DNA of 34,653 bases, from positions 1 to 34,653 of the forward strand of contig QCSN01000019.1 of assembly GCA_003211515.1 (NCBI GenBank), read 5' to 3'. The stretch is from Synechococcus sp. AG-670-F04 (lineage in GTDB: Bacteria; Cyanobacteriota; Cyanobacteriia; PCC-6307; Cyanobiaceae). Positions 1-7,384 of the stretch are shown piece after piece. The notes below the pieces were generated by a model. It had not been told where the DNA came from. It saw nothing but the letters and a program-made list of their open reading frames with translations, and ran no database searches. The position numbers and the translations under genes were made by a program. Numbering within the stretch: the stretch's first letter is position 1; every line of letters starts with the position of its first letter.

Positions 1-1257
1 GAAAAACTGATTCAAATAAGTAAAGACCAATTAATGTTTCTGCAAGAAATGATGATTGGCAGTTGTCAAGAGAACCCTGAGTGGCTTGGACTCGTGTTTG
101 GTCCAGACGAAAAACACTTTAGTTTTGGTCCTATAGGGCTGTCATTATATAGTGGCTCAATAGGCATATCAATATTAGCAGCTTTGGTTAATAATAATGG
201 TGAACACAATGTTCTTATCGATAAAATACTAAAACCACTTCAAAAGATCGCAGAAAATTCATTTAACTGCACGCGATGGTGGTATGAAAATCCACTTGGA
301 TTAACCGGATGCGGTGGAATCATGCAATCCTTACTAACATTAAAAGAAATTGGTTATTCGTCAAATCAAATAGATATCGATGAACTGATTTACGATCTTG
401 TTTCATGTTTGAGTGTAGAAATAATCCAGGGCGACTGCATGTTGGATATTATTGGTGGGGTGAGTGGTCTTGTCGGATCAATAATTCAGATTGACAATAA
501 TCACAAAGAATCTCTATTAGACCAAGCTGGACTGAAGTTAGCTGAATCACAAAATAAAGATGGTAGTTGGACCCTACCATCATCAATGGGTAAAAAATCT
601 CTAATTGGTTTTTCACATGGGAGTTCTGGAATTTCCGCTGCGCTAGCAAAACTTGGACAATACTGCAACAGCCAAAAATATTTAGATTCAGCAAAAGCAG
701 GAATAGATTGGGAATCAAAATATTTTAATCCCTCAAAATTGAACTGGCCAGACCTAAGATTAACTCAAGTTGCTCCCTTTGATTATTCAATGAACTGGTG
801 TCATGGAGCCCCTGGAGTTGCACTATCTCGAGCATGCTTACGAGAAACAAATTTATGGAACCAAAAATATGAAACGGAGATGCATCTAGCCTTGCAAGCG
901 ACCTCGCAGAATAAGCAATTAGATAATCACCATCTCTGTTGTGGGTCAATGGGTACAGTCACTATCTTAAATACACTCTCAAGAGATGAGTGGTTGCCCT
1001 CTTCATACTCGACTTTACAAAAAAGTTTAGTAGAGAATAGTCATATCTTAGTCAACGCGACTCTTGAGAAGTACAAATCAAACAACAACTTTTTCACTTG
1101 CTACGGTACAAAAAATCATTCACTTCAACTTCCAGGTTTCATGACAGGAATAAGTGGTATTTGTATAGCCCTATTAGATGTAGCCAATCAAAATAATATA
1201 AGCTTAAATCTAATGTCAGCCGGTTTATTGACCCAGAAAAGCAACTCAAAGCATTAA
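1..1257 (+). CDS. Class II lanthipeptide synthetase (LanM/ProcM-like), C-terminal cyclase part, 5' end outside the window
   Basis: The frame is open from base 1, so this is the 3' part of a longer gene; the ATG at 34 is probably internal. The visible 418 residues are a LanC-like cyclase domain, which joins precursor cysteines to dehydrated Ser/Thr to form thioether rings. Expected zinc ligands are present: Cys in WCHGAPG (codon 799-801) and a Cys-Cys pair in CCGSMG (937-942). A further conserved His lies in GFSHGSSG (codon 616-618). The Cys/Cys-Cys arrangement matches the ProcM group, which uses three Cys rather than Cys-Cys-His. LanM proteins are about 1000 residues, so the dehydratase domain should lie upstream. 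The gene is AT-rich compared with gatB and is followed 118 bp later by a precursor gene on the same strand. A stand-alone LanC is less likely because the frame runs off the edge. Confidence 0.88.
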   Translation, partial: EKLIQISKDQLMFLQEMMIGSCQENPEWLGLVFGPDEKHFSFGPIGLSLYSGSIGISILAALVNNNGEHNVLIDKILKPLQKIAENSFNCTRWWYENPLGLTGCGGIMQSLLTLKEIGYSSNQIDIDELIYDLVSCLSVEIIQGDCMLDIIGGVSGLVGSIIQIDNNHKESLLDQAGLKLAESQNKDGSWTLPSSMGKKSLIGFSHGSSGISAALAKLGQYCNSQKYLDSAKAGIDWESKYFNPSKLNWPDLRLTQVAPFDYSMNWCHGAPGVALSRACLRETNLWNQKYETEMHLALQATSQNKQLDNHHLCCGSMGTVTILNTLSRDEWLPSSYSTLQKSLVENSHILVNATLEKYKSNNNFFTCYGTKNHSLQLPGFMTGISGICIALLDVANQNNISLNLMSAGLLTQKSNSKH

Positions 1258-1375
1258 GAGCATCCGCAATTCAAAAAAGGCATGACATAATATAAAATTG
1301 ATTATTAATTTATTCTAAAAAGTCTTCGTTCTATTCGGCTAGCAACTAAAATATTTGTATTAAATTATTGATTCT

Positions 1376-1777
1376 ATGTCCACTAATTCTGACTACGAAG
1401 CATTCCTCTCTAAATTAATGTCTAGTGAAAGCTTATCAGATGCCATAAAAAACTCAAAAACCCAGCAAGATATTATTGATGTTGCAAAATCAGATGGGTT
1501 CGAAATTACATTGGATGATTTAAATAGTGAATTTTACCAATTCAAAGAAAGTGAATTGGATGATCAAGAATTACAGGCCATTTCAGGAGGTGCACGGCGA
1601 TTTAGTTTCAATAATTTTGCAAAAGCTTTAAAAATTTCTCCCAAGGATCTCAAATCGTTTAGCCTTGAGAATATCAGGGGCGGCGCTACAAAAATGCCCT
1701 GCGGTTTTCAAACTATCCCAGAAACAGCAACTATAACCTGTACGTTAGGTACATATAATTGTGGACCTCCATGCTGA
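1376..1777 (+). CDS. Prochlorosin-like lanthipeptide precursor with Nif11-type leader and two Gly-Gly sites
   Basis: This 133-residue peptide has a Nif11/N11P-type leader: residues about 5-50 are helical and acidic and include DVAKSDGFEITLDDL. ELDDQELQAISGG ends at residue 72 and looks like the usual prochlorosin cleavage site. A second GG at 102-103 (SLENIRGG) follows 31 cysteine-free residues. Only the last 30 residues hold cysteines (C109, C122, C129, C133), with seven Thr and no Ser, so the ring-forming core is probably 104-133. Up to four thioether rings are possible. The ATG at 1376 has no clear Shine-Dalgarno, but the leader begins correctly there. It lies directly downstream of the synthetase and is AT-rich like it. 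The gene is probably the synthetase's substrate; the product structure and activity are unknown. Confidence 0.88.
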   Translation: MSTNSDYEAFLSKLMSSESLSDAIKNSKTQQDIIDVAKSDGFEITLDDLNSEFYQFKESELDDQELQAISGGARRFSFNNFAKALKISPKDLKSFSLENIRGGATKMPCGFQTIPETATITCTLGTYNCGPPC

Positions 1778-1788
1778 TAAATAATAGA

Positions 1789-1828
1789 CAAGATCAGTAA
1801 ATACCCTTCTTGATCTTGCAACTTTTTG
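1789..1828 (+). terminator. Possible rho-independent terminator after the precursor gene
   Basis: A perfect 8-bp inverted repeat, CAAGATCA (1789-1796) and TGATCTTG (1811-1818), encloses a 14-base loop and is followed by a short T run (1823-1827). It begins 11 bases after the precursor stop. The stem is only moderately GC-rich and the T run starts five bases after it, so this is a weak candidate. The rest of the 205-bp gap before gatB, which converges, shows nothing clear. Confidence 0.4.
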
Positions 1829-1982
1829 GCAATACAATATGAGGTGAAATAAATTTTCGTTGCTATTATAATTCTCACCCTTTAGTAGGGGATTTTGGCG
1901 GTTTTTATGCTTATAAATATTAGTGATTGAAAAATAATATAAATTTTGTTGATTTGAATTGTTTGATATTGACCTCCAGAAA

Positions 1983-3464
1983 TTACCCCTTCAGCTTCTT
2001 GCTCAAAATCTGATTCGCCAGCTTCGGATCAGCCTTGCCCCCCGTTTTCTTCATCAGCTGACCCACAAAGAATCCCTGCAGCTTGGTCTTACCGCCCCGG
2101 AAGGCCTCCACTTCTGCGGGATGAGCTGCCAGGAGCTCTTCCACAATGGCGGTGATTGCAGCTGGATCACTGATCATTCCCAATCCGCGTTCGTCGACGA
2201 TTGCTTTGGGAGAACCACCCTTCTCCAGCAAATCAGGAAGGATGTCCTTGGCAATTTTGCCGCTGATCTTGCCCCCATCGATCAGCTGCACCATCTCGGC
2301 CAGCTGCTCCGGGCGAAACGGCAGATCTGTATAACTCAATCGTTTGCTGTTCACATAGGCTGCAATATCACCGGTGATCCAGTTCGCTGAAAGCTTGGCG
2401 TCAGCACCAGCGACCACAGCGGCCTCGAAGTAATCCGCCATCTGACGCTCATCGGTGAGCACCCGGGCATCGTACGGAGAGAGCCCCAACTGATCCGCAT
2501 AACGATGACGCTTCGCGGCCGGCAGCTCAGGCAGTTGCTCACGCCAGGCCTCCCGTTGATCCGCACTCACTTCGATCGGGCCGAGATCAGGATCAGGGAA
2601 ATAGCGATAGTCGCTGGCCCCTTCCTTGCTGCGCATGCTCTTGGTGAGCTGTTTGCTCTCATCCCAAAGACGGGTTTCCTGCATGATCGTTTCGCCAGCC
2701 TCAATCGCCTTCACCTGACGCTTGATCTCGTACTCACAAGCCTTTTGGATCGCAGAGAACGAGTTCATGTTCTTGATTTCAACCTTCGTACCGAAGGGCG
2801 CATCCGGACCGCGGCGCACGGAGATGTTCACGTCGCAGCGCAGTGAGCCCTCCTGCATGTTTCCATCCGACACCCCCAAATAACGCATGATCCTGCGGAT
2901 CTCGGAGGCATACTCCGCAGCCTCCCGGCCGGTGCGCAGATCCGGCTTGCTGACAATTTCCGCCAGTGCAACACCGGCACGGTTGTAATCCACCAGTGAA
3001 TGGGTGGAACCGGCCAGACGATCACTACCGGCATGAACAAGCTTGCCGGCATCCTCTTCCATATGAAGACGTTCAATGCCGATCGTCTTCAGATAGGTGT
3101 CCTTCCCCTTCTCAGCCACTTCAACTTCGATCCAGCCCTCCTCCGCGATCGGCTCGTCGTACTGGGAGATCTGGTAATTCTTCGGAAGATCGGGATAGAA
3201 ATACTGCTTGCGATCGAACTTGCTGTGCTCAGCGATGTTCAGATTCAGCGCCATCGCTGCCTTCACGGCATATTCGAGCACTTTCTGGTTCAGCACTGGC
3301 AACGTGCCGGGTAAACCACACACCACTGGATCGATATGGGTGTTGGGGTCATCCCCGAACGTCGTTGACGCAGCCGTAAAAATCTTGCTGTCGGTCCCCA
3401 GCTGCACGTGGGTTTCCAGGCCGATCACGGCCTCCCAGGCCGGTTGGGTTGCTGCGTCGGCCAT
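1983..3464 (-). CDS. gatB: Aspartyl/glutamyl-tRNA(Asn/Gln) amidotransferase subunit B
   Basis: GatB is the kinase/transamidase subunit of GatCAB. It activates Glu-tRNA(Gln) or Asp-tRNA(Asn) with ATP and amidates it using ammonia from GatA, in the cytoplasm. The 493-residue length is normal. Family motifs are clear: EAVIGLETHVQL near the N-terminus, QKYFYPDLPK-type sequence (here KQYFYPDLPKNYQISQYD), LVDYNRAGVALAEIVSKPD, and a C-terminal GatB/YqeY helical domain ending in NQILSKKLKG. The ATG at 3464 gives MADAATQPAWEAVIGLE, a normal start. The gene converges on the lanthipeptide precursor and diverges from the next gene. GC content is typical of the genome and contrasts with the AT-rich DNA just downstream. 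Confidence 0.97.
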   Translation of the reverse strand: MADAATQPAWEAVIGLETHVQLGTDSKIFTAASTTFGDDPNTHIDPVVCGLPGTLPVLNQKVLEYAVKAAMALNLNIAEHSKFDRKQYFYPDLPKNYQISQYDEPIAEEGWIEVEVAEKGKDTYLKTIGIERLHMEEDAGKLVHAGSDRLAGSTHSLVDYNRAGVALAEIVSKPDLRTGREAAEYASEIRRIMRYLGVSDGNMQEGSLRCDVNISVRRGPDAPFGTKVEIKNMNSFSAIQKACEYEIKRQVKAIEAGETIMQETRLWDESKQLTKSMRSKEGASDYRYFPDPDLGPIEVSADQREAWREQLPELPAAKRHRYADQLGLSPYDARVLTDERQMADYFEAAVVAGADAKLSANWITGDIAAYVNSKRLSYTDLPFRPEQLAEMVQLIDGGKISGKIAKDILPDLLEKGGSPKAIVDERGLGMISDPAAITAIVEELLAAHPAEVEAFRGGKTKLQGFFVGQLMKKTGGKADPKLANQILSKKLKG

Positions 3465-3620
3465 GGGCCCAGGCGATCAATCAGATCAAGGAATCCTATG
3501 GAATCAACAGGGGAAGCCAGCCCCCATCGAGGGGCGGATCCAAACAATCGCCATCCGATGAGGTGAGCTGGCATGAAGCAGATCTCCACATCCTGAACAT
3601 CGGCGCCCGGCACGATCAGC
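3465..3620. promoter_or_regulatory. Divergent intergenic region between gatB and the cyclic-nucleotide-fold gene
   Basis: The start codons of gatB (leftward) and the next gene (rightward) are 156 bp apart, so promoters for both directions should lie here. I could not pick out convincing -35/-10 pairs or an operator. Several reading frames run through the gap but none resembles a known protein. Confidence 0.35.
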
Positions 3621-4223
3621 ATGGAAGCAGTCGCAGGAGGGTTCGTGGGTGCATCCTTGCCGCAACTGGAAGTGATGCGCAGCCGCCTGCGACTGCTGCT
3701 CAACGTTCATATGGACCAACTTCAGCCTGAAATCTTGCGTCCCGGTCTGGATGAAGTGGTGATTGAACAGGGTGCCGTTGCCGAATCCCTACTCCTCGTC
3801 AATCAAGGACGTTTGGCGGTGGAAGTGAATCAATCCGCAGCACCGACGCGCACTCTGGCCGTGGTGAAAGCTGGGGATCTCCTGGGTGAGATGGCCCTGT
3901 TCGGAGATGGACATCACACGGCGCGCGTGCGTGTCATCGACACACCTGCAGAACTGCTGCGCATCTCCCGCGATGCGCTGCTTCAGGCGGTGCTGTTTGA
4001 CAGCGAGCTCACCGCAGCCATCCTGGAACTGAGCCTAGAACGCTGCCGCAGCAGCAACCGCTGGACCTCCCTTCTGCTGAGTGCAATCAGCGCCTGTGCC
4101 GAGAGCAATGCCCCTGCTCTCGAGTCCATCTGCGACCAACTGCGCCACGGACCCAGCAGCATCTCTGATGCCGCGACCCTGCTCAAACGCCTACTAGCTG
4201 CTTTTAAATCCAAGTCCTGTTGA
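3621..4223 (+). CDS. Cyclic-nucleotide-binding-fold (cNMP/CAP_ED domain) protein without DNA-binding domain
   Basis: The 200-residue protein has one cNMP-binding beta-roll at about residues 35-120. The phosphate-binding cassette GDLLGEMALFGDGHHTARV (85-103) keeps the Gly-Glu pair. At the position where ligand-binding members usually have Arg before T/A-A, it has His99. cAMP binding is therefore uncertain. The C-terminal 80 residues are helical, with no recognisable helix-turn-helix, and a Cys/Ser-rich stretch around ISACAESNAPALESICDQ. Its stop overlaps the next ATG by one base (TGATG), so it is probably translated with thiO. The start is uncertain: an in-frame ATG at 3675 would also keep the whole domain. 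Specific function is unknown; a link with thiamine synthesis rests only on position. Confidence 0.72.
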   Translation: MEAVAGGFVGASLPQLEVMRSRLRLLLNVHMDQLQPEILRPGLDEVVIEQGAVAESLLLVNQGRLAVEVNQSAAPTRTLAVVKAGDLLGEMALFGDGHHTARVRVIDTPAELLRISRDALLQAVLFDSELTAAILELSLERCRSSNRWTSLLLSAISACAESNAPALESICDQLRHGPSSISDAATLLKRLLAAFKSKSC

Positions 4224-5344
4224 TGACGATCGCGACCAGACCGCCACTACGCATCCTCGGTGGTGGCCTGATGGGTCTGGCGATCGCCCATCAATTGGCA
4301 CGACGGGGCAAAACTGTTCAGGTAATCAGCCGGCGGCGCAGCGAAGCAGCTGGCTTCGTGGCAGCAGGCATGCTCGCCCCACATGCGGAAGGCCTCACGG
4401 GAGCATTGCTGCAGCTCGGGCAAGCCAGCCTTGATCTTGTACCCCGCTGGGTTGCTCAGATCGAGCTGGATGGTGGTCTCGCCTGTGGGTTGCGGGCCTG
4501 CGGAATTGTGGTGCCGTTTCATGGCGAGGACGAACGCGACCGCTACCCCACAGCAGACTTTGGAGAAGCACTGGATCGCTCACGGCTGGAACGGGAGGTA
4601 CCAGGTATCGGCTCAGCCTGGAGGGCAGGGCTGCTGTTCGAGCAAGACGGACAGATCGACAATCGCCGCCAATTGATGCGGGCGCTTGAGCGGGCCTGCA
4701 CCTCGCTTGGCGTCCAGTTCATGGAAGGCACAGAGGTGCTGAAGCTCGAGCAGGACCGAAGCGGAGCTCTGACCGGGATCCTCCTGCGCAATGCCATTGG
4801 AGAAGAACAGCAGCTCGCCACAGAAGAGGCCGTTCTCTGCTGCGGCGCCTGGAGCCAGCAACTTCTCGATGCTTTGCCCGTGTTCCCAGTGAAGGGACAG
4901 ATGCTCTCCCTGCAAGCACCACGCACCGCTCTAAAGCGCGTGATCTTTGGCCCCGGAACCTATCTGGTTCCAAGAGAGGACGGTCTGGTGGTGGTGGGAG
5001 CCACCAGTGAACGGGACGCCGTATTTGAAGAGGGGCTGACTCCCGATGGACAAAAAGAATTGCAGGCAGGTCTGCAAGCGCTGCTTCCCCAGGCAGCGAC
5101 ATGGCCCCCGATGGAGCGTTGGTGGGGATTCCGGCCCTGCACGCCGGATGAGGCACCAGTCCTCGGATCGAGTCCCGTTCCAGGGGTCTGGCTGGCCACA
5201 GGGCATCACCGCAATGGTGTGCTCTTGGCGGCAATCACAGCCCAGCTCCTGACGGACTCAATTCTGGGAGACACCGATCAGGCCAGCCACAGTGCTCGGA
5301 TGCGTCAGTTCAGCTGGCAGCGCTTCACCACGGGGCACCCATGA
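4223..5344 (+). CDS. thiO: Glycine oxidase ThiO-like FAD-dependent amino acid oxidase
   Basis: ThiO oxidises glycine to iminoglycine (dehydroglycine), which supplies the thiazole moiety of thiamine together with ThiG and ThiS. The N-terminal Rossmann motif ILGGGLMGLAIAHQLARRG binds FAD. The later GTYLVPREDGLVVVGATSE and WWGFRPCTPDEAPVLG segments, and the C-terminal GVWLATGHHRNGVLLA, are typical of the DAO/ThiO family. About 373 residues is the normal length. ATG at 4223 is chosen over the TTG three bases earlier; it overlaps the upstream stop as TGATG, suggesting coupling. The last 20 bases overlap the convergent CHAT gene. Other D-amino-acid or glycine oxidases of this family cannot be fully excluded. 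Confidence 0.88.
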   Translation: MTIATRPPLRILGGGLMGLAIAHQLARRGKTVQVISRRRSEAAGFVAAGMLAPHAEGLTGALLQLGQASLDLVPRWVAQIELDGGLACGLRACGIVVPFHGEDERDRYPTADFGEALDRSRLEREVPGIGSAWRAGLLFEQDGQIDNRRQLMRALERACTSLGVQFMEGTEVLKLEQDRSGALTGILLRNAIGEEQQLATEEAVLCCGAWSQQLLDALPVFPVKGQMLSLQAPRTALKRVIFGPGTYLVPREDGLVVVGATSERDAVFEEGLTPDGQKELQAGLQALLPQAATWPPMERWWGFRPCTPDEAPVLGSSPVPGVWLATGHHRNGVLLAAITAQLLTDSILGDTDQASHSARMRQFSWQRFTTGHP

Positions 5345-6614
5345 GCTCAATGCCACCCCAGAAGAAGGGGTTGCTGAATCCAGCGGCCGCACGGCGCTGC
5401 TGCAGCGGGTTGAGATCACTCAAAAGGGCAACATCACCCACCCCCAGCACCTGATTTCCATCCAGTCGCACCAAACCTCGAACGAAGGCCTGTCGTGTCA
5501 TCTGCATCGCTTCTGCTTTGGGGATGCCATCGGCAAGAAAGCGATACATCTGCACGAAGTACGCCGATGTCGCGACGTCGTCCACATACCAGAGCGTGCC
5601 GATCGCGCTGCGCGCGCCGGCCTGCAAGGCCAAACCACTGAAACCGAGTTCCGCCTCTGCATCACCAAGCGCCGTACGACAGGCACTGAACACGACGAGA
5701 TCCAAGGGAATCCCCTGGCGTTTCTGACGCAAGGACGCCAACTCACTCATCGAAATCGGGCCGGCACCGGAATGGAGCTGGGACGCCTGAGGGCCACCCG
5801 GTTTGAACTCAGCATGGGTGGCCACATGCAGCTGGTCATACCGCGACAAACCGGCCTTCTCAATCAGAGCGGAAGCGGTGAACTCTCGATTGAGGAACTG
5901 ATCTTTCCCAGCCGCAGCGGAAATACGGTTCAGTTCTTGTGGCACCAAGGGAAGATCCGACAAACCCTGGAATTCCGATGCGCCAAAGGCCAGCAAGCGT
6001 TGATCGGGATTGTTCGCCGCATTGAATTCCGTCAATGCAAGGGATGGCGTAATCGCAAAGGCGTAACGATCACCAAAAAAGCGTTGCCCGTCACTGAGCG
6101 CCGCAAACGGAACAGCCTGCAGCCCTCGATCGGCGGCAAGGAGGATGGTTGTGATTTTTTCCCGTTCAAGAATCGGCGTGATCCCCTCAATCAGCAGCGC
6201 ATGCAACTGACGCGAAGGCGACGACGGATCATCCACCTGCAGGGATTCCTGGCGCGAGAGCTGCCGATAGAGACCACGCAATTTCTGCAGAAAAACTGAC
6301 TTGGACAGTTCAACCCGAAGACCTTCAACCTTGCCTGATGCGGGTATCAGCGTGAGATCGAGAAATGCATCTGCTGCGGAATCCAATGTGCGGTCCACTG
6401 CTTCTGTGAAGCGCACATGCAGCACCGCAGGGTTGTAAGCGCTTCGGTTGAAAACCGGCTCCCGCAAAGCGGACTGCTTCAGAGGAGTTGTTGTCTGAAC
6501 TTGTGCCAGCGAAGCCCCGAGCCCAAATGACAGGTCGTGCAGCAACACACCACAACTGATGCAGCAACAGAGTGCAGAGCAGCGCAGTACAGACGTCAAC
6601 GAGGAAGACAACAT
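5325..6614 (-). CDS. Exported CHAT-domain (caspase-like/separase-clan) protein, tpsA-linked
   Basis: This 429-residue protein has a C-terminal CHAT domain (about 130-429), a caspase-fold cysteine protease family. The expected dyad is visible: His267 in LHVATHAEF and Cys312 in VFSACRTALG. Conserved GARSAIGTLWYVDD and the terminal FFWGGIELMGAPW follow. The N-terminus (about 1-38) is hydrophobic and Cys-rich, ending GASLAQVQ, and looks like a signal peptide, so the protein is probably periplasmic or surface-located. The ATG lies 4 bases after the stop of the shifted TpsA C-terminal frame, so the two are probably one operon. Its 3' end overlaps thiO by 20 bp. In cyanobacteria CHAT proteins often accompany filamentous-haemagglutinin-type exoproteins. 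The substrate is unknown; TpsA processing is an inference. Confidence 0.85.
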   Translation of the reverse strand: MLSSSLTSVLRCSALCCCISCGVLLHDLSFGLGASLAQVQTTTPLKQSALREPVFNRSAYNPAVLHVRFTEAVDRTLDSAADAFLDLTLIPASGKVEGLRVELSKSVFLQKLRGLYRQLSRQESLQVDDPSSPSRQLHALLIEGITPILEREKITTILLAADRGLQAVPFAALSDGQRFFGDRYAFAITPSLALTEFNAANNPDQRLLAFGASEFQGLSDLPLVPQELNRISAAAGKDQFLNREFTASALIEKAGLSRYDQLHVATHAEFKPGGPQASQLHSGAGPISMSELASLRQKRQGIPLDLVVFSACRTALGDAEAELGFSGLALQAGARSAIGTLWYVDDVATSAYFVQMYRFLADGIPKAEAMQMTRQAFVRGLVRLDGNQVLGVGDVALLSDLNPLQQRRAAAGFSNPFFWGGIELMGAPW

Positions 6615-6850
6615 CCGTTCATCGACCTCTGAAATTTTGAATCTGCTGTTTGAGTTGTTGCAGGCCTTTCACAACATCAGCCGTCGACAACTGCTTCTGA
6701 AGCGCAGAGGCAGGAAGATTTAAAGAACGTACAGCCCTTTGAGTGGCAACAGCATCACTGCGATCGACGTTCTCGCGCGCCTGCGCAGAATCAACTTGTT
6801 TAACCGCGATCGTTGACGATGGGCCTGACTTCACAACAGCATCACCGGAA

Positions 6851-6970
6851 GATTCCGCCTCAGCGGGTGTGTCACCGGCCAGATCCGCTGAAGTGTTCTC
6901 GGACTTGTCTGATTCCACTTCAGTCGCTGGCCCGCCGGTCAGATCCGATGAAGTGTTCTCAGAATTGTTT
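6851..6970. repeat. Two tandem 60-bp repeats coding a 20-residue acidic Ser/Thr motif
   Basis: Units 6851-6910 and 6911-6970 align over their length, including the shared stretch around GAAGTGTTCTC. On the minus strand they encode related 20-residue units, beginning SENTSSDLTGGP and SENTSADLAGDT, in the shifted TpsA C-terminal frame. The indel-free alignment supports that frame being translated at least some of the time. Confidence 0.8.
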
Positions 6971-7210
6971 GATTCAAGTTGATTGGTATTGGCTCGAACA
7001 GTCGTGGCTGCGCGGGGCGAATCCGTTTGAGTTCCGCCTGAAACAGGGGGAGTGGAAGGCTCAACAACCTGAAAAGAATCATTCAGGGAAAGATTCACCT
7101 TCAGACCGGGCCCTTCCAGATTCGATGGAGCGATCGATACCGGCGCCGGAGCATCAGATCGGGTGGAATCTTGCAATCCATCCGAAGGGGTAGCCGATGC
7201 CGTGGGGCCA

Positions 7211-7276
7211 GACGGCGGGGGCGAAGCCGATGGTGCGGGGCGAGACGGCGGGGGCGAAGTCGATGGCGCGGGGCGA
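7211..7276. repeat. Two tandem 33-bp repeats coding SRPAPS/SPPP units
   Basis: Units 7211-7243 and 7244-7276 differ at only two positions and contain G5 and G4 runs. A third partial unit follows. In the shifted C-terminal frame they encode 11-residue Pro/Ala/Ser repeats typical of surface-protein linkers. They are slippage-prone, but a unit change would keep the frame. Confidence 0.8.
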
Positions 7277-7384
7277 GACGGCAGCTGTGCGTTGCCGGCC
7301 TGCGCGTTGAGCGGGTTGGTGTTGGCTGCGGTTTCCACCAAAACCATGGCCTCTTCCACATCCTTGGAATCGCGAAGGAATCGC

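Noticed and set aside
5292-6299. A 335-codon plus-strand frame opposite the CHAT gene
   Set aside because: It is the mirror of the CHAT coding strand, has no recognisable domain and basic, repetitive composition. The CHAT gene has clear motifs on the other strand.
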